Source: DASQPR01 sp963836775
GTDB lineage: Bacteria; Actinomycetota; Actinomycetes; Mycobacteriales; Micromonosporaceae
Assembly (NCBI GenBank): GCA_963836775.1
Contig: CAWIKR010000003.1
Coordinates: 1,426,001-1,490,000 of the forward strand
Direction: 5' to 3'
Length of the DNA stretch: 64,000 nt
Shown here: in pieces, positions 35,541-46,941 of the stretch
Layout of the letters: every line of letters starts with the position of its first letter
Numbering within the stretch: the first letter of the stretch is position 1
Notes under the pieces: model-generated
What the model was told of the DNA's origin: nothing
The model's database searches: none
What the model saw: the letters and a program-made list of their open reading frames with translations, nothing else
Translations under genes and position numbers: made by a program

Positions 35541-36191
35541 GTGCCGTTGTTGCTCATCGATCTCGATAACACTCTGCTGGACCGGACCGGTGCCTACCGG
35601 GCCTGGGCCGAGCAGTTCCTCGTGACGGTGGGTGCGCCGGCCGAGGAGATCGAATGGATGATCAAGGTCGATGACGACGGCCGCACGCCGCGCCGGGAAC
35701 TCGCCGAGGAAATCAAGCACCGCTACGGCCTGACCGTCCCGGACGAGGACATCGTCGAAGCGATCCGAGCCGGCATTGTGGTCAACATCAAGCTGGATCC
35801 GCTGGTCGCGTGCGCCCTGCACATCGCCGGCAACGCCGGCTGGGTTCCGGTGGTGGTCACCAACGGCGCGGTGCACCAGCAAGAAGCCAAGATCAGGATG
35901 AGCGGGCTGGACCGCTACATCGCCGACTGGGTGATTTCCGATGAGGTCGGCATCCGCAAGCCGGATCCGGAGATCTTCGACATCGCGTCACGCCGAGCCC
36001 GGCAACCAATGCGTGGCGGGTGGATGATCGGTGATTCGCCGGAGGCGGACGTCGCCGGCGGCGCCCAGGTCGGTCTGCGGACCGCGTGGCTGCGACGCGG
36101 CCGCCGCTGGAACGAGACCCGGTTCTCGCCGACGGTCGCGGTGGACTCCCCGATCGAGGCGCTCTACGCCGTGCTGGACTCCGGCTTCTAG
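35541..36191 (+). CDS. HAD-family hydrolase
   Basis: A 216-aa phosphatase-like protein. Motif I LLIDLDNTLLDRTG has the nucleophile Asp, motif II VVVTNGAVHQQ, the motif III Lys lies in VGIRKPDPEIFD, and motif IV is MIGDSPEADVAGG. A helical cap lies between motifs I and II (residues 15-95). Substrate unknown. GTG start with no ribosome binding site. Its TAG stop directly abuts a 55-bp inverted repeat. Confidence 0.86.
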   Translation: MPLLLIDLDNTLLDRTGAYRAWAEQFLVTVGAPAEEIEWMIKVDDDGRTPRRELAEEIKHRYGLTVPDEDIVEAIRAGIVVNIKLDPLVACALHIAGNAGWVPVVVTNGAVHQQEAKIRMSGLDRYIADWVISDEVGIRKPDPEIFDIASRRARQPMRGGWMIGDSPEADVAGGAQVGLRTAWLRRGRRWNETRFSPTVAVDSPIEALYAVLDSGF

Positions 36192-36246
36192 GAGCTTGTT
36201 CCTAAGCCTTCGGTCGTGATCGGCCACGAGATTTAGGAACAAGCTC
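36192..36246. repeat. 55-bp inverted repeat abutting the HAD stop codon
   Basis: Perfect 14-bp arms GAGCTTGTTCCTAA / TTAGGAACAAGCTC around a 27-nt centre, flanked on both sides by TAG. It looks like a tiny MITE or a relic of insertion-sequence ends with a 3-bp target duplication; it may also terminate transcription. Confidence 0.55.
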
Positions 36247-36392
36247 TAGCGCCGGCCGGTCCGGATTTAATCGCTTGACGGGTCCGTGAGCCGGCGCGCT
36301 AACCTGTGCCGACGCGTCGCGTTGCCGCGTGAACGCTGCCCTTTGACGCCGACCGAAATCGGTCCGCGGGGAGATGGAAGGAGGCCCGACGA

Positions 36393-36485
36393 ATGGCTGT
36401 CTTTGTCGCTGCTCGTTTCTCACCTCATTCCACTCCAAACAAGGGACTTTCGCGTTGCGTGATTTCGATGGCGGGCGCTCGGTAG
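36393..36485 (+). CDS. possible 30-codon upstream ORF
   Basis: ATG with an excellent ribosome binding site (GGAAGGAGG, 8 nt spacing) encoding MAVFVAARFSPHSTPNKGLS and so on, stopping inside the RIO-kinase N-terminus in another frame. It could be a leader ORF, or the true kinase start separated from its frame by an indel. Confidence 0.35.
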   Translation: MAVFVAARFSPHSTPNKGLSRCVISMAGAR

Positions 36486-37411
36486 CCAAGCGCCGCTTTG
36501 ACGACGACGATTCACACTTTCAGAAGCGGTTTACCCGCGAGACCGTCGAGGCCGAGGTCGACACCTGGGAACTCGCCGAGCTCGACGGTGCTGACCGATG
36601 GTCCACCTGGGACGAGCCGCAGGCCGGCGAGCGCGGGCCACAGCCCTACCCGGATTGGCTGGTCACCGAGCTGGCCGCCAAGGACACCGAGCTCGGGATC
36701 CTGAAGACCGGCAAGGAGGCCGACGTCTTCCTGATCGTCCGCGCCGTGCCGGACACCGATCGCTCGTGCCTGTTGGCCGCCAAGCGCTATCGCAGCGCGC
36801 AGAAGCGGCTGTTCCACCGGGACGCCGGTTATCTCGAGGGGCGCCGGGTTCGCGAGTCCCGGGACAACCGGGCGATGGCGAAACGCACCACCGTGGGCAT
36901 GCAGATGATCGCGGGGCAGTGGGCACGGGCCGAGTTCAATGCGCTGTGTTCGCTCTACTCGCTGGGCGTGCCGGTGCCGTACCCGGTGCAGATCATCGGC
37001 ACCGAGGTGCTCGAAGAGTTCATCGGTGATCCGGACACCCAACAGGCGGCGCCCCGGCTGGCCCAGATCCGCTCGTCCGACGCCGATCTCGGCGATCTGT
37101 GGGATCAGTTGGTGGCCGCCACATCGCTGCTGGCCCGAGCCGGCTTCGCGCACGGCGACCTGTCCGCTTACAACATCCTGGTGCACCACGGCCGGCTGGT
37201 CCTGATCGATCTGCCGCAGATCGTGGACGTGGTGGCCAACCCGCAAGGCCGCGACTTCCTGACCCGGGACGCGATGAACGTCGCGACCTGGTTCAAGTCC
37301 CGCGGTCTCGACGTCAGCGGCGAGGGTCTGGCGGCGGATCTGGTCGCCGAAGCGGGCATTTCGGTAGGGCCGAGGCCCGAGGCCGGTGGGCAACGACCGG
37401 CCAGCGGGTGA
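36455..37411 (+). CDS. RIO-type atypical protein kinase
   Basis: A 318-aa cytosolic kinase-like protein. The nucleotide loop region is ILKTGKEADVFLIVRAVPD, the ATP lysine is in LLAAKRYRSAQ, the catalytic loop is AHGDLSAYNILVHHG and the metal loop is VLIDLPQIVDVV. Archaeal and eukaryotic RIO proteins act in ribosome maturation; the role of bacterial relatives is unsettled. Start unclear: the TTG at 36455 gives MRDFDGG and has AGGGA 8 nt upstream, while the ATG at 36374 would add 27 unconserved residues. Confidence 0.82.
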   Translation: MRDFDGGRSVAKRRFDDDDSHFQKRFTRETVEAEVDTWELAELDGADRWSTWDEPQAGERGPQPYPDWLVTELAAKDTELGILKTGKEADVFLIVRAVPDTDRSCLLAAKRYRSAQKRLFHRDAGYLEGRRVRESRDNRAMAKRTTVGMQMIAGQWARAEFNALCSLYSLGVPVPYPVQIIGTEVLEEFIGDPDTQQAAPRLAQIRSSDADLGDLWDQLVAATSLLARAGFAHGDLSAYNILVHHGRLVLIDLPQIVDVVANPQGRDFLTRDAMNVATWFKSRGLDVSGEGLAADLVAEAGISVGPRPEAGGQRPASG

Positions 37412-37436
37412 GCGAACATCAGGTGGCTGCGCGGCT

Positions 37437-37561
37437 CAGCGGGTTCCCGCGCCCCACCAGATTCCCGCGCCTTACCGGATTCCCGCGCCCCAGCGGGTTC
37501 CCGCGCCTTAGCGGATTCCCGCGCCCCAGCGGGTTCCCGCGCCTTAGCGGGTTCCGACGTA
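37437..37561. repeat. 18-bp tandem repeat array, about 7 copies, spanning a stop codon
   Basis: Units on the plus strand read CAGCGGGTTCCCGCGCCC or TAGCGGATTCCCGCGCCT, in register from 37437. They fill the gap between the convergent RIO-kinase and methyltransferase genes. The last unit covers the final codons and TAA stop of the minus-strand methyltransferase. Alternate units differ at the stop position (TAA or TGG on the minus strand), suggesting a 36-bp higher-order unit. Confidence 0.85.
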
Positions 37562-38206
37562 GACGACGTCCGGTACGCCCCGGCGTACCGGCGTCGTCAG
37601 CACGTCCACGCGCCGGAACCGCGCGCGCAGCCGGGCTTCGAAGGCCGGATCCGCGGCCGCGCTCCAGACCGCGACCACCCCGTCCGGGCGCAGGCGGCTG
37701 CCGATGAGGTCCAGCCCGGCGTCCGAGTAGAGGCCCTCGTTGGCCTCGAACACCAGCCAGTTCGGCCCGTTGTCAGTGTCCACGCAGATGGCGTCGTAGT
37801 CGCGGTCGGCGGTGCGCAGCCAGTCGGCGAGGTCGGCTTCGATGACGCGTACGCGTGGATCCGCGATCGACGACTCGGTGAGCGACCGAAGATATTTGCG
37901 GTGCCAGCCGATGATGACCGGCTCGATCTCGACGACGTCGATATGCGCGGCGGCGGTTTCGCGTACCGCGTGAATCAGCGAGAAACCGACGCCCAGCCCG
38001 CCGATCAGCAGGTCCGGCGCGGATGCCGGGGTTCGATCCGTGGCCGCCGCGATCAGCTGGCGTTCCGACCGGCCGTCGCTGGTGTCCATCAGGAAGACGC
38101 CGTTGCTGATGATTTCGAAGTGCCCGCCGGGGCGTTGCCGGAGCACCAGCTCACCGCGCTCGGTCAGGGCCCGGTCCAGCACTTCCGGTTGGTCGGCGAC
38201 GAACAT
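37544..38206 (-). CDS. spermidine-synthase-like methyltransferase fold protein
   Basis: A 220-aa protein. LLIGGLGVGFSLIHAV (66-81) is the nucleotide-cofactor loop, VVEIEPVIIGWHRKYL is the acidic strand, and ICVDTDNGPNWLVFEANEGLY sits where polyamine synthases have the catalytic Asp. It lacks the N-terminal beta domain of true spermidine synthases, so polyamine synthesis is doubtful. The ATG has GAGACT 7 nt upstream. The stop lies inside an 18-bp tandem repeat. Confidence 0.75.
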   Translation of the reverse strand: MFVADQPEVLDRALTERGELVLRQRPGGHFEIISNGVFLMDTSDGRSERQLIAAATDRTPASAPDLLIGGLGVGFSLIHAVRETAAAHIDVVEIEPVIIGWHRKYLRSLTESSIADPRVRVIEADLADWLRTADRDYDAICVDTDNGPNWLVFEANEGLYSDAGLDLIGSRLRPDGVVAVWSAAADPAFEARLRARFRRVDVLTTPVRRGVPDVVYVGTR

Positions 38207-38228
38207 GGTCCCCAGTCTCCCAGTGCTC

Positions 38229-38391
38229 GGCCGTGTCCTGTCGATCTTGGTGAGGCGAGGCGAGTGGCCGGCGGTGGCTCGGCGTGGCTTGATCTTTCCT
38301 GGCTACCGCGTTTGTAAGCAGGAAAGATCAAACGCGGCCAGGCGCTGTCTGAGACGCGCCGCAGCCCGCCAAAGATCGGCAGGACACGGCC
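38229..38391 (-). repeat. 163-bp palindromic MITE-like element, copy B
   Basis: Terminal inverted repeats GGCCGTGTCCTGTCGATCTT / AAGATCGGCAGGACACGGCC with one mismatch. The core at 38286-38339, read on the minus strand, matches the core of copy A at 5699-5754 (GGCCGCGTTTGATCT, CGGTAGCCAGGAA and GATCAAGCC in order). It lies between the methyltransferase promoter and the acn 3' end. Confidence 0.65.
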
Positions 38392-38440
38392 AGCGGGCGC
38401 CCTCCGAAGAGGACGCCCGCTGCACTGCGATGACGAACGG

Positions 38441-41167
<2,727 letters not shown>

Positions 41168-41274
41168 GGCTCTCTCCTTATGTCACACCGGTCACGGCTT
41201 TAACCCGTCGGCCCCTTGCAGTCTCTCGCAGCGGTTCCGGCGGGTCGCGTCAGGGATACCTAAGTTGAATAACC

Positions 41275-41292
41275 AAACCGTACGTCCGTCTT
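41275..41292 (-). promoter_or_regulatory. AcnR operator upstream of acn
   Basis: AAACCGTACGTCCGTCTT matches the perfect palindrome in front of the acnR-like gene at 15 of 18 positions, including all of CCGTACGT. Confidence 0.65.
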
Positions 41293-41367
41293 GCATTAAA
41301 AGCAACTCCGCGAGAGAGTATCCGTGCCGATCGGGGGTGGGTGGATGGATCTTGAAGATCGGGACTC

Positions 41368-41428
41368 CATCGCACGGGGTTGGCGTCGGCGCACCCATCG
41401 CACGGCGTCGGGGCACCCATCGCACGGC
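41368..41428. repeat. short direct repeats
   Basis: Three copies of CCATCGCACGG, the last two preceded by a shared GGCGTCGG-GCAC context (unit about 23 bp). Non-coding. Confidence 0.5.
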
Positions 41429-41675
41429 AGAACCTTGAAGGCGCGGGGATAGTCACTCGACGCTCGGCCGACAAACCGCAGGTGAAACCGCCTGCGGGGC
41501 GGGGCGACGGCGTGGTGGCGTCACGCGGTCGGCCCACCCCGTCGACGGTTCGTCATCGGGCTCGGATGACACATCGGCGGAGGCGCCCCCGTGCCGCCCC
41601 CACCCTGTACCTAGAAAGACGTCCCCGACCCGGCAAAAGGTTGCACTCTTCGGCACGCTTTCTTAGGAGAGTTTG

Positions 41676-42080
41676 ATGATTCATCACGTGCAGATCGCAT
41701 GCCCGCGTGGTTCGGAGCCGGCGATGCGCGAGTTCTACGGCGGGATTCTCGGTCTGGCCGAGGTGCCCAAGCCGGAGCCGCTGGCGGCCCGCGGCGGCTG
41801 CTGGTTCGTCGCGCGGCGCGCTGCCGCGGCTGGAGCCGGAGCTACCGTCGACCCAGGTCCCGGCATTGAGCTGCACCTGGGCGTGGACGACGACTTCCGG
41901 CCGGCCCGCAAGGCGCACCCGGGCCTGCTCTGGCCGGCCGACGACATCGACGCGCTCGCCGGCCGGCTGACCGCCGCCGGATATCCGGTCACGTGGAGCG
42001 ACGAGCTGCCCGGGATGCGCCGCTTCCACTCCGAGGATCCGCACGGCAACCGCCTGGAATTCCTGACGCCGGCGGCGTAG
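41676..42080 (+). CDS. VOC-family (glyoxalase/bleomycin-resistance fold) protein
   Basis: A 134-aa single VOC domain. MIHHVQIACPRGSEPAMREFYGGILGL is the first beta-alpha-beta unit, and FHSEDPHGNRLEFLTP is the conserved metal-side strand with Glu. The His at position 4 and the Glu near 128 could bind a divalent metal. The function may be isomerase, lyase, dioxygenase or drug binding; it is not predictable. AGGAGA lies 5 nt before the ATG. Confidence 0.85.
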   Translation: MIHHVQIACPRGSEPAMREFYGGILGLAEVPKPEPLAARGGCWFVARRAAAAGAGATVDPGPGIELHLGVDDDFRPARKAHPGLLWPADDIDALAGRLTAAGYPVTWSDELPGMRRFHSEDPHGNRLEFLTPAA

Positions 42081-42178
42081 GCGCAGCTTCCGGGTCGGGC
42101 GCCCGCGTCGCCTCCGGGCTCGTGGTCGTCATCGCCCGGCACGCGGAAATTCTGCTGTGGCCGGATGGCGGACTTTGG

Positions 42179-42184
42179 CAGAAT
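42179..42184 (+). promoter_or_regulatory. -10-like element of a leaderless promoter
   Basis: CAGAAT, then 7 nt, then the ATG at 42192. Confidence 0.4.
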
Positions 42185-42191
42185 CGCGCGC

Positions 42192-42716
42192 ATGCGGCCC
42201 GTACCCGGCGAACTTCTGCATTTCTCCGAAGACCCGGCGATCGCGGTCTTCAGACCGCATGTCGCGGCGACCGCGCGGCAGCCCGACGCTCATGTCTGGG
42301 CGGTCGACGCCGAGCACGCGCCGTCCTACTGGTTCCCGCGCCAATGTCCGCGGGCGATGGCCTGGATCGGGCCGGGGACCACCGCTGGCGACCGGGAGCG
42401 GATCTTCGGCGCCACCCCCACCGGGCGCATTCATGTCATCGAGTACGCCTGGCTGAGCGCCCTGGCGACCACCCAGGTGTACGCCTACCGATTTGATGCC
42501 GCGCCGTTCCGGCAACTCGACGCGGCCTGGGTCGCGGATGAGACGGTGACACCGCTCGGCCCGGCCGAACCGGTCGGCGATCTGATCGCCGCCCACGACG
42601 TCGCCGGCATCGAGTTGCGAGTGGTCAATGACCTGCGGCCGTGGTGGTCGGCGGTGATCGAGTCCACGGTCGAGTTCAGCGGCATCCGGCTGCGCAATGC
42701 GCGCCACCGCCTTTAG
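42192..42716 (+). CDS. DUF6886-like conserved protein
   Basis: A 174-aa soluble protein. MRPVPGELLHFSEDPAIAVFRPHVAATA at the start, VWAVDAEHAPSYWFPRQCPRAMAW in the middle, then ATTQVYAYRFDAAPFR. It matches conserved proteins of unknown function (DUF6886, from recall). Some have an ADP-ribosyltransferase-like look, but I see no proven catalytic motif. The ATG at 42192 is preferred to 42165 because conservation starts at MRPVPGELLHFS and a -10 lies 7 nt upstream. Confidence 0.72.
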   Translation: MRPVPGELLHFSEDPAIAVFRPHVAATARQPDAHVWAVDAEHAPSYWFPRQCPRAMAWIGPGTTAGDRERIFGATPTGRIHVIEYAWLSALATTQVYAYRFDAAPFRQLDAAWVADETVTPLGPAEPVGDLIAAHDVAGIELRVVNDLRPWWSAVIESTVEFSGIRLRNARHRL

Positions 42717-42740
42717 CCTGTCTCGCCCGAATCGCGGAAC

Positions 42741-42780
42741 GGGGACGATTGTGCACGTCTGGGCGTGCGCGATCGTCCCC
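42741..42780. repeat. 40-bp palindromic repeat, copy 2
   Basis: GGGGACGATTGTGCACG to CGTGCGCGATCGTCCCC, with arms pairing except two positions, followed by GAACCG. Same length, ends and flank as the copy at 14881-14920, and again between convergent genes. Confidence 0.75.
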
Positions 42781-42809
42781 GAACCGGTGTAGTCGGCGGG
42801 CCGGGTTCG

Positions 42810-44193
42810 TCAGCGGGCCGGGTTCCAGGCGGCCAGCGCGATGTAGCGGAATCCCGCCGCGGTCAGCCGCTGCCGATCCAGAGCGTGCCGGCCGTCCAGC
42901 AGGATCGGCGTACGCATGGTCGGCGCCAGTGCCTTCCAGTCCAGTTCGCGATACTGCCGCCACTCGGTGGCCAGCACCACCGCGTCCGCGCCGTTGACCA
43001 CATCCGCCGGATCGTCGCGAAGGTATGCCGCGAGCTCCGGATAGGACTCGGCGAGCCGGCCCATCGCTACCGGGTCGTGCAGCCGGACCCGGGCACCGCG
43101 ACTGATCAGGCGCTGTGCGATGTCGACGGCGGGGGCGTCGCGCAGGTCGTCGGTCTCCGGCTTGAAGGCCAGGCCGAGGATGCCGATGGTGCAGCCCTTG
43201 ATGATCCGCAGCTCGTCCAGGAGCTTCTCCACGACCAGCTCGCGCTGCCGCTGGTTGACCTCGCGGGCAGCGGCCACGATCGGCATGTCGAGCTTGTATT
43301 CGCGGGCGGTGGTGAGCAGCGCGGCGGTGTCCTTGCCGAAGCACGACCCGCCCCAGCCGATGCCGGCGCCGAGGAATCGGGTTCCGATCCGGGAGTCCAG
43401 GCCGGTGCCCATCGCGACCTGAGTGATGTCGGCGCCGACCCGCTCGGCGACCTGCGCGATTTCGTTGATGTAACTGATCTTGAGGGCCAGGAACGAGTTG
43501 GCCGCGTACTTGATCAGCTCGGCCGAGGCCAGGTCGGTGGCGACCAGCGGCACCACGCCGAAGTCTTCCGGCCGGGGCAGGAACGGCGGTGGCGTGAAGG
43601 TCTGATCCAGGATCGGCCGGTAGAGGCCGGACAGCACGTCCAGCGCGCGGGGATCGTCGGAGCCGACCACGACCCGGTCGGCGTACAAGGTGTCGCCGAT
43701 GGCCGCACCCTCGCGGAGGAATTCCGGGTTGGACGCGAGCTGGAAATCGGGGATGCGGTCCGGATGCGCGGCGTCGTAGGCATCCCGGACGATGGCGCCG
43801 ACCCAGTTGCCACTGCCGATCGGCACCGTCGACTTGTTCACCACGACGGTGAAGTGGTCGCCGAGGGTCTCGCCGATGCCCTGCGCGGCCGACCGCAGGT
43901 AGCGCAGGTCCGGGCTGCCGTCCGGCGCGGACGGCGTGCCGACCGCGATGAAGATGACATCCGCGTCCGAAACCGCGTCGCGCATAGGACGTGGTGAACC
44001 GGATGTTCTCGGCGGCCAGATCGATCAGCTCGCGCAGGTGCGGCTCGTAAATTGGCAGGTCACCGGCGTGCAGTGCGGTGATCTTCGCTTGGTCGGTGTC
44101 CACGCAGGTCACCTGGTGGCCGAGGAACGCCAGGCAGACCCCCGTGGTCAAGCCGACATAACCGGTGCCGACGATACAAATCTTCTGCGCCAT
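42810..44193 (-). pseudogene. UDP-glucose 6-dehydrogenase, one frameshift
   Basis: Oxidises UDP-glucose to UDP-glucuronate for envelope polysaccharides. The N-terminus MAQKICIVGTGYVGLTTGVC with the NAD-binding loop reads to ENIRFTTSYA. The remainder, from DAVSDADVIFIAVGTPS to the C-terminus, is in another frame. One extra base near 43981 (GCGCGACGCG) explains it. The catalytic Cys is in GIGWGGSCFGKDTAAL. About 460 aa when repaired, the normal size, with no other lesion, so a sequencing error is likely. Start ATG with TATAAC 6 nt upstream. Confidence 0.85.
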
Positions 44194-44234
44194 TGGGCCG
44201 TTATACACCCGCCGGTCAAGACTTTCCCGGTAGC

Positions 44235-44264
44235 GGCGATCCTAGGCAGAGGCGATCCTAGGCA
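44235..44264. repeat. two tandem 16-bp units spanning a stop codon
   Basis: GGCGATCCTAGGCA occurs at 44235-44248 and 44251-44264. The second copy contains the TAG stop (44258-44260, minus strand) of the DUF2207-like gene. Confidence 0.75.
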
Positions 44265-46201
44265 GCGATGACCGGGAGCCGTCCGGCGGCGATCTGGGCC
44301 AGTCCGAGCAACCGGGCCGGCGGCAGTGTCGCCGCGGCGGTGCCGGTGCGCAGCAGCACCACCTGATCGCCGCGCCGGACCACGAGCCAGCCGGGGCCGC
44401 CCCGAGCCTCGTCGCCGAGCCCGGTGACGACCTCGCCGTGCGCCTGGCTGCGCAAGGCCATCCGGGCGAAGGTGCCGGCACTGCGGACGACGGTGAGAGC
44501 GGCAGTGCCGTCGGCGGTCGTGTATTCGGTGACCTCTACTGGCATCGCGCCGTCGGTCATCGGGCGGGCGGTCACCACGAAGCCCATCGCGGAGCCGACC
44601 TCGTCCGCGGTCACCAGTGGTCCCACCGCGGCCAGCGGCGTGAGCATGCCGAGCAGGCCGGCGAACGCGCCGAGCCCGGCGGTGCCGCCGGAGCCGGACG
44701 CGCCGCGCTGACCCGGCACCGGCAGGCCCATCGCCTGCGCCACCATAGCTTCGGCGTCTCCGAGCACCGGTTCGGTCTCGGCGGCGGTCAGCCGGCTCGC
44801 GGCGCCCCGCTGGAGCTGCGTCACTTCGATCACCCGGCGGGACCATCGGCGCACCCTGATGGTGACGACGTCGCCGTCGCTGAAGCCGCGGTTCAGCGGG
44901 GCCGGCAGCGCCCAGGCCCGGGTGGCATCGCCGGACGCGTCGTCGACCGCCAGGTAGTGGGTGGACGGTGTGTTGTTCTGGCCGCTGCGCCACAACTCGG
45001 TCCACACCACCTCACCGGTGATGGCGGCCGGCGCCAGCAGGTCCACGGCGGTACGCAGGACGACGTAGACGGCGTACGCGAGCAGGGCCAGCCCGGCGGT
45101 CAGCCCGACGCCTTTGATCAGCGTGACCGACGAGTCCACGGTCTTGTGCGGGGAGATCGCCAGCACCGAGTCGACACCCGAATACCAGAACCGGAGCAGT
45201 GCATAGCCGACCGCTCCGGCGATCACCGCCCGCAGCAGGAGCCGGGGCGCGGTTTTGCCGTAGCGCGGCCAGAACCGTGGGTAGTGCACGCGTACGCGGT
45301 GCCAGATGGTCTCACCCGGCGTGCCGGTGTAGGACGACCAGACCCGCTTGCGGTTGCCCATGCCCAGGTCGATGACGGCGCTGGCGACCCGGGTGGCACC
45401 GACGGCGGCGCCGTAGCTGAGATAGCGGTCCCAGATCGCCACCGAGGCCGGCGGCAGATCAGCGAACGCCTCGTGCCCGCGCAGCCACCCGCGTACGCCG
45501 AGCCACCGGGCCGCGACCTCGCGACCGGCCGGCGTGTCCCGTTCGCCGCTGACCTTGCCGGCGATGGCGGAGAGCGCCCCGAAGGCCACCACGCCGGCTC
45601 CGAGGCCCGCTCGCAACGGATCGTTGTCGTGGGTGCGGTGTAGCCACATCAGAACGCCGGTGGCGACCGCGACTCCGACCAGAGCGGCGGCGAACGACAG
45701 GGCGGCCAGCAGCCGGGGGCCGAACCGGCGCCGGGACAGGCCGTTGCCGCGGGCTTCGGCGATCACCTCGGCGGCCAGCCGCTTGCCCCAAGCCTGTGCC
45801 GAGCCGGTGTCGCGGAAGGTGAGCGCCGTCAGCGGCACCACGCCGCCCTGGGCGAGCCCGCGGACCCGATCGAAGACCCGCTGCTCGTAGGGCTTGAGCC
45901 CGGCTGGGTTCGGCTGCCGGATGTGCACCGTCGTCTGGCGCGGGTCGTTGGCCGGCTGGCGGAACTCCAGGATGTGCCGGGCGGCCAGGTCGATCAGCGT
46001 CGACTCGGCCGCGTCCTCGGTAATTTCCCAGTGGTTGACCAGCAGGCTGGCGACGGCGGGGGTCTCCGGCCCGAGGTCCTCGGTGGCCGGCGCGGGCGCC
46101 GGCATCCGGGGCCGGGTCGCGGCGTGGGCCAGCCCGAACAGGCCGAACCAGGCCGCGACCGGCGCGACGATCAGCGCGCCTTCGACGATGCGGGGATCCA
46201 T
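44258..46201 (-). CDS. DUF2207-like membrane protein
   Basis: A 647-aa protein. One N-terminal hydrophobic segment (GALIVAPVAAWFGLFGLAHA) is followed by a soluble segment with SLLVNHWEITEDAAESTLIDLAARH, which resembles the C-terminal part of DUF2207 proteins. Two central pairs of membrane helices follow, then a region with LAVDDASGDATRAWALP, a Gly-rich linker (GQRGASGSGGTAGLGA) and a final soluble domain. Function unknown. DUF2207 proteins often sit beside LemA, as here (24 bases apart). Confidence 0.75.
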   Translation of the reverse strand: MDPRIVEGALIVAPVAAWFGLFGLAHAATRPRMPAPAPATEDLGPETPAVASLLVNHWEITEDAAESTLIDLAARHILEFRQPANDPRQTTVHIRQPNPAGLKPYEQRVFDRVRGLAQGGVVPLTALTFRDTGSAQAWGKRLAAEVIAEARGNGLSRRRFGPRLLAALSFAAALVGVAVATGVLMWLHRTHDNDPLRAGLGAGVVAFGALSAIAGKVSGERDTPAGREVAARWLGVRGWLRGHEAFADLPPASVAIWDRYLSYGAAVGATRVASAVIDLGMGNRKRVWSSYTGTPGETIWHRVRVHYPRFWPRYGKTAPRLLLRAVIAGAVGYALLRFWYSGVDSVLAISPHKTVDSSVTLIKGVGLTAGLALLAYAVYVVLRTAVDLLAPAAITGEVVWTELWRSGQNNTPSTHYLAVDDASGDATRAWALPAPLNRGFSDGDVVTIRVRRWSRRVIEVTQLQRGAASRLTAAETEPVLGDAEAMVAQAMGLPVPGQRGASGSGGTAGLGAFAGLLGMLTPLAAVGPLVTADEVGSAMGFVVTARPMTDGAMPVEVTEYTTADGTAALTVVRSAGTFARMALRSQAHGEVVTGLGDEARGGPGWLVVRRGDQVVLLRTGTAAATLPPARLLGLAQIAAGRLPVIAA

Positions 46202-46224
46202 GGTGGTCGGTCAGCCGGCTGCGG

Positions 46225-46809
46225 TCAGAACTGAACCTGGACCGGTCCGCGCTCGGCCCCGCTGGCTTGGAACAGGTCCTCGGCCTTGAAGCCGCCGACG
46301 CCCGCGACGACGTTCGTCGGGATCGACTGGATGCTGGTGTTGTAGGTCTGCACCGCGCTGTTGTAGAACTGCCGCGCGTAGGCGATCCGGTCCTCGGTGC
46401 CGGACAGCTCGGTCTGCAGGCTCAGGAAGTTCTCGTTGGCCTTCAGGTTGGGGTAGTTCTCGGCGAGCGCGAACAGCCGGCCCAGAGTCTGGGTGAGCAT
46501 GTTCTCGGCCTCGGCCCGCTGCGCCGGGTTGGCGCCCTGCTCGGCGGCGTTGACCGCGCCGCTGCGGGCGGCGACGACCGCCTCGAGCGTGCCGCGCTCG
46601 TGGCCGGCATAACCCTTGACCGTCTCCACCAGGTTCGGGATCAGGTCGTAGCGGCGCTTGAGCTGCACGTCGATCTGCGCCCACGAGGCCCGCACCTGGT
46701 TGCGCTGCCGGACCAGCCGGTTGTAGGTCAGCAGACCCCAGACGATCAGGATCACCACCACCAGGCAGATCAACCCCAGGATGACGGCCAAAACCGCGCC
46801 ATTACTCAT
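46225..46809 (-). CDS. LemA family protein
   Basis: A 194-aa protein with an N-terminal transmembrane helix (AVLAVILGLICLVVVILIVW) and a helical-bundle LemA domain: YNRLVRQRNQVRASWAQIDVQLKRRYDLIPNLVETVKGY, LFALAENYPNLKANENFLSLQ and RIAYARQFYNSAVQTYNT. The role is unclear in general; it is thought to be envelope related. The ATG at 46809 is chosen just before the helix. It leads the pair with the DUF2207-like gene. Confidence 0.9.
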   Translation of the reverse strand: MSNGAVLAVILGLICLVVVILIVWGLLTYNRLVRQRNQVRASWAQIDVQLKRRYDLIPNLVETVKGYAGHERGTLEAVVAARSGAVNAAEQGANPAQRAEAENMLTQTLGRLFALAENYPNLKANENFLSLQTELSGTEDRIAYARQFYNSAVQTYNTSIQSIPTNVVAGVGGFKAEDLFQASGAERGPVQVQF

Positions 46810-46941
46810 ATCCACACCGTCTTTCGGCAGCAATCACGATGAACGGCACCGGCCCGAGTGCCATGCCGATTGTGGGTGACAACGTCGCCATGGTCCACGA
46901 TGAGTGTCAGGCATCCGACAGGGTGTTATGGCATCGCCGGA

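Larger units (their letters stand above)
41168..41675. other. intergenic region between divergent acn and VOC genes
   Basis: About 500 bases holding the acn promoter, the AcnR-like operator, the palindrome GATCTT-G-AAGATC at 41349-41361 and a short repeat cluster. No supported ORF. Confidence 0.6.

Noticed and set aside
37437..37561. 18-bp array considered as a CRISPR or replication iteron cluster
   Set aside because: No unique spacers, no initiator gene nearby, and it overlaps a gene end.
37544..38206. Calling the methyltransferase-fold protein a spermidine synthase (speE)
   Set aside because: It lacks the N-terminal beta domain and no polyamine gene is nearby; only fold-level similarity is supported.
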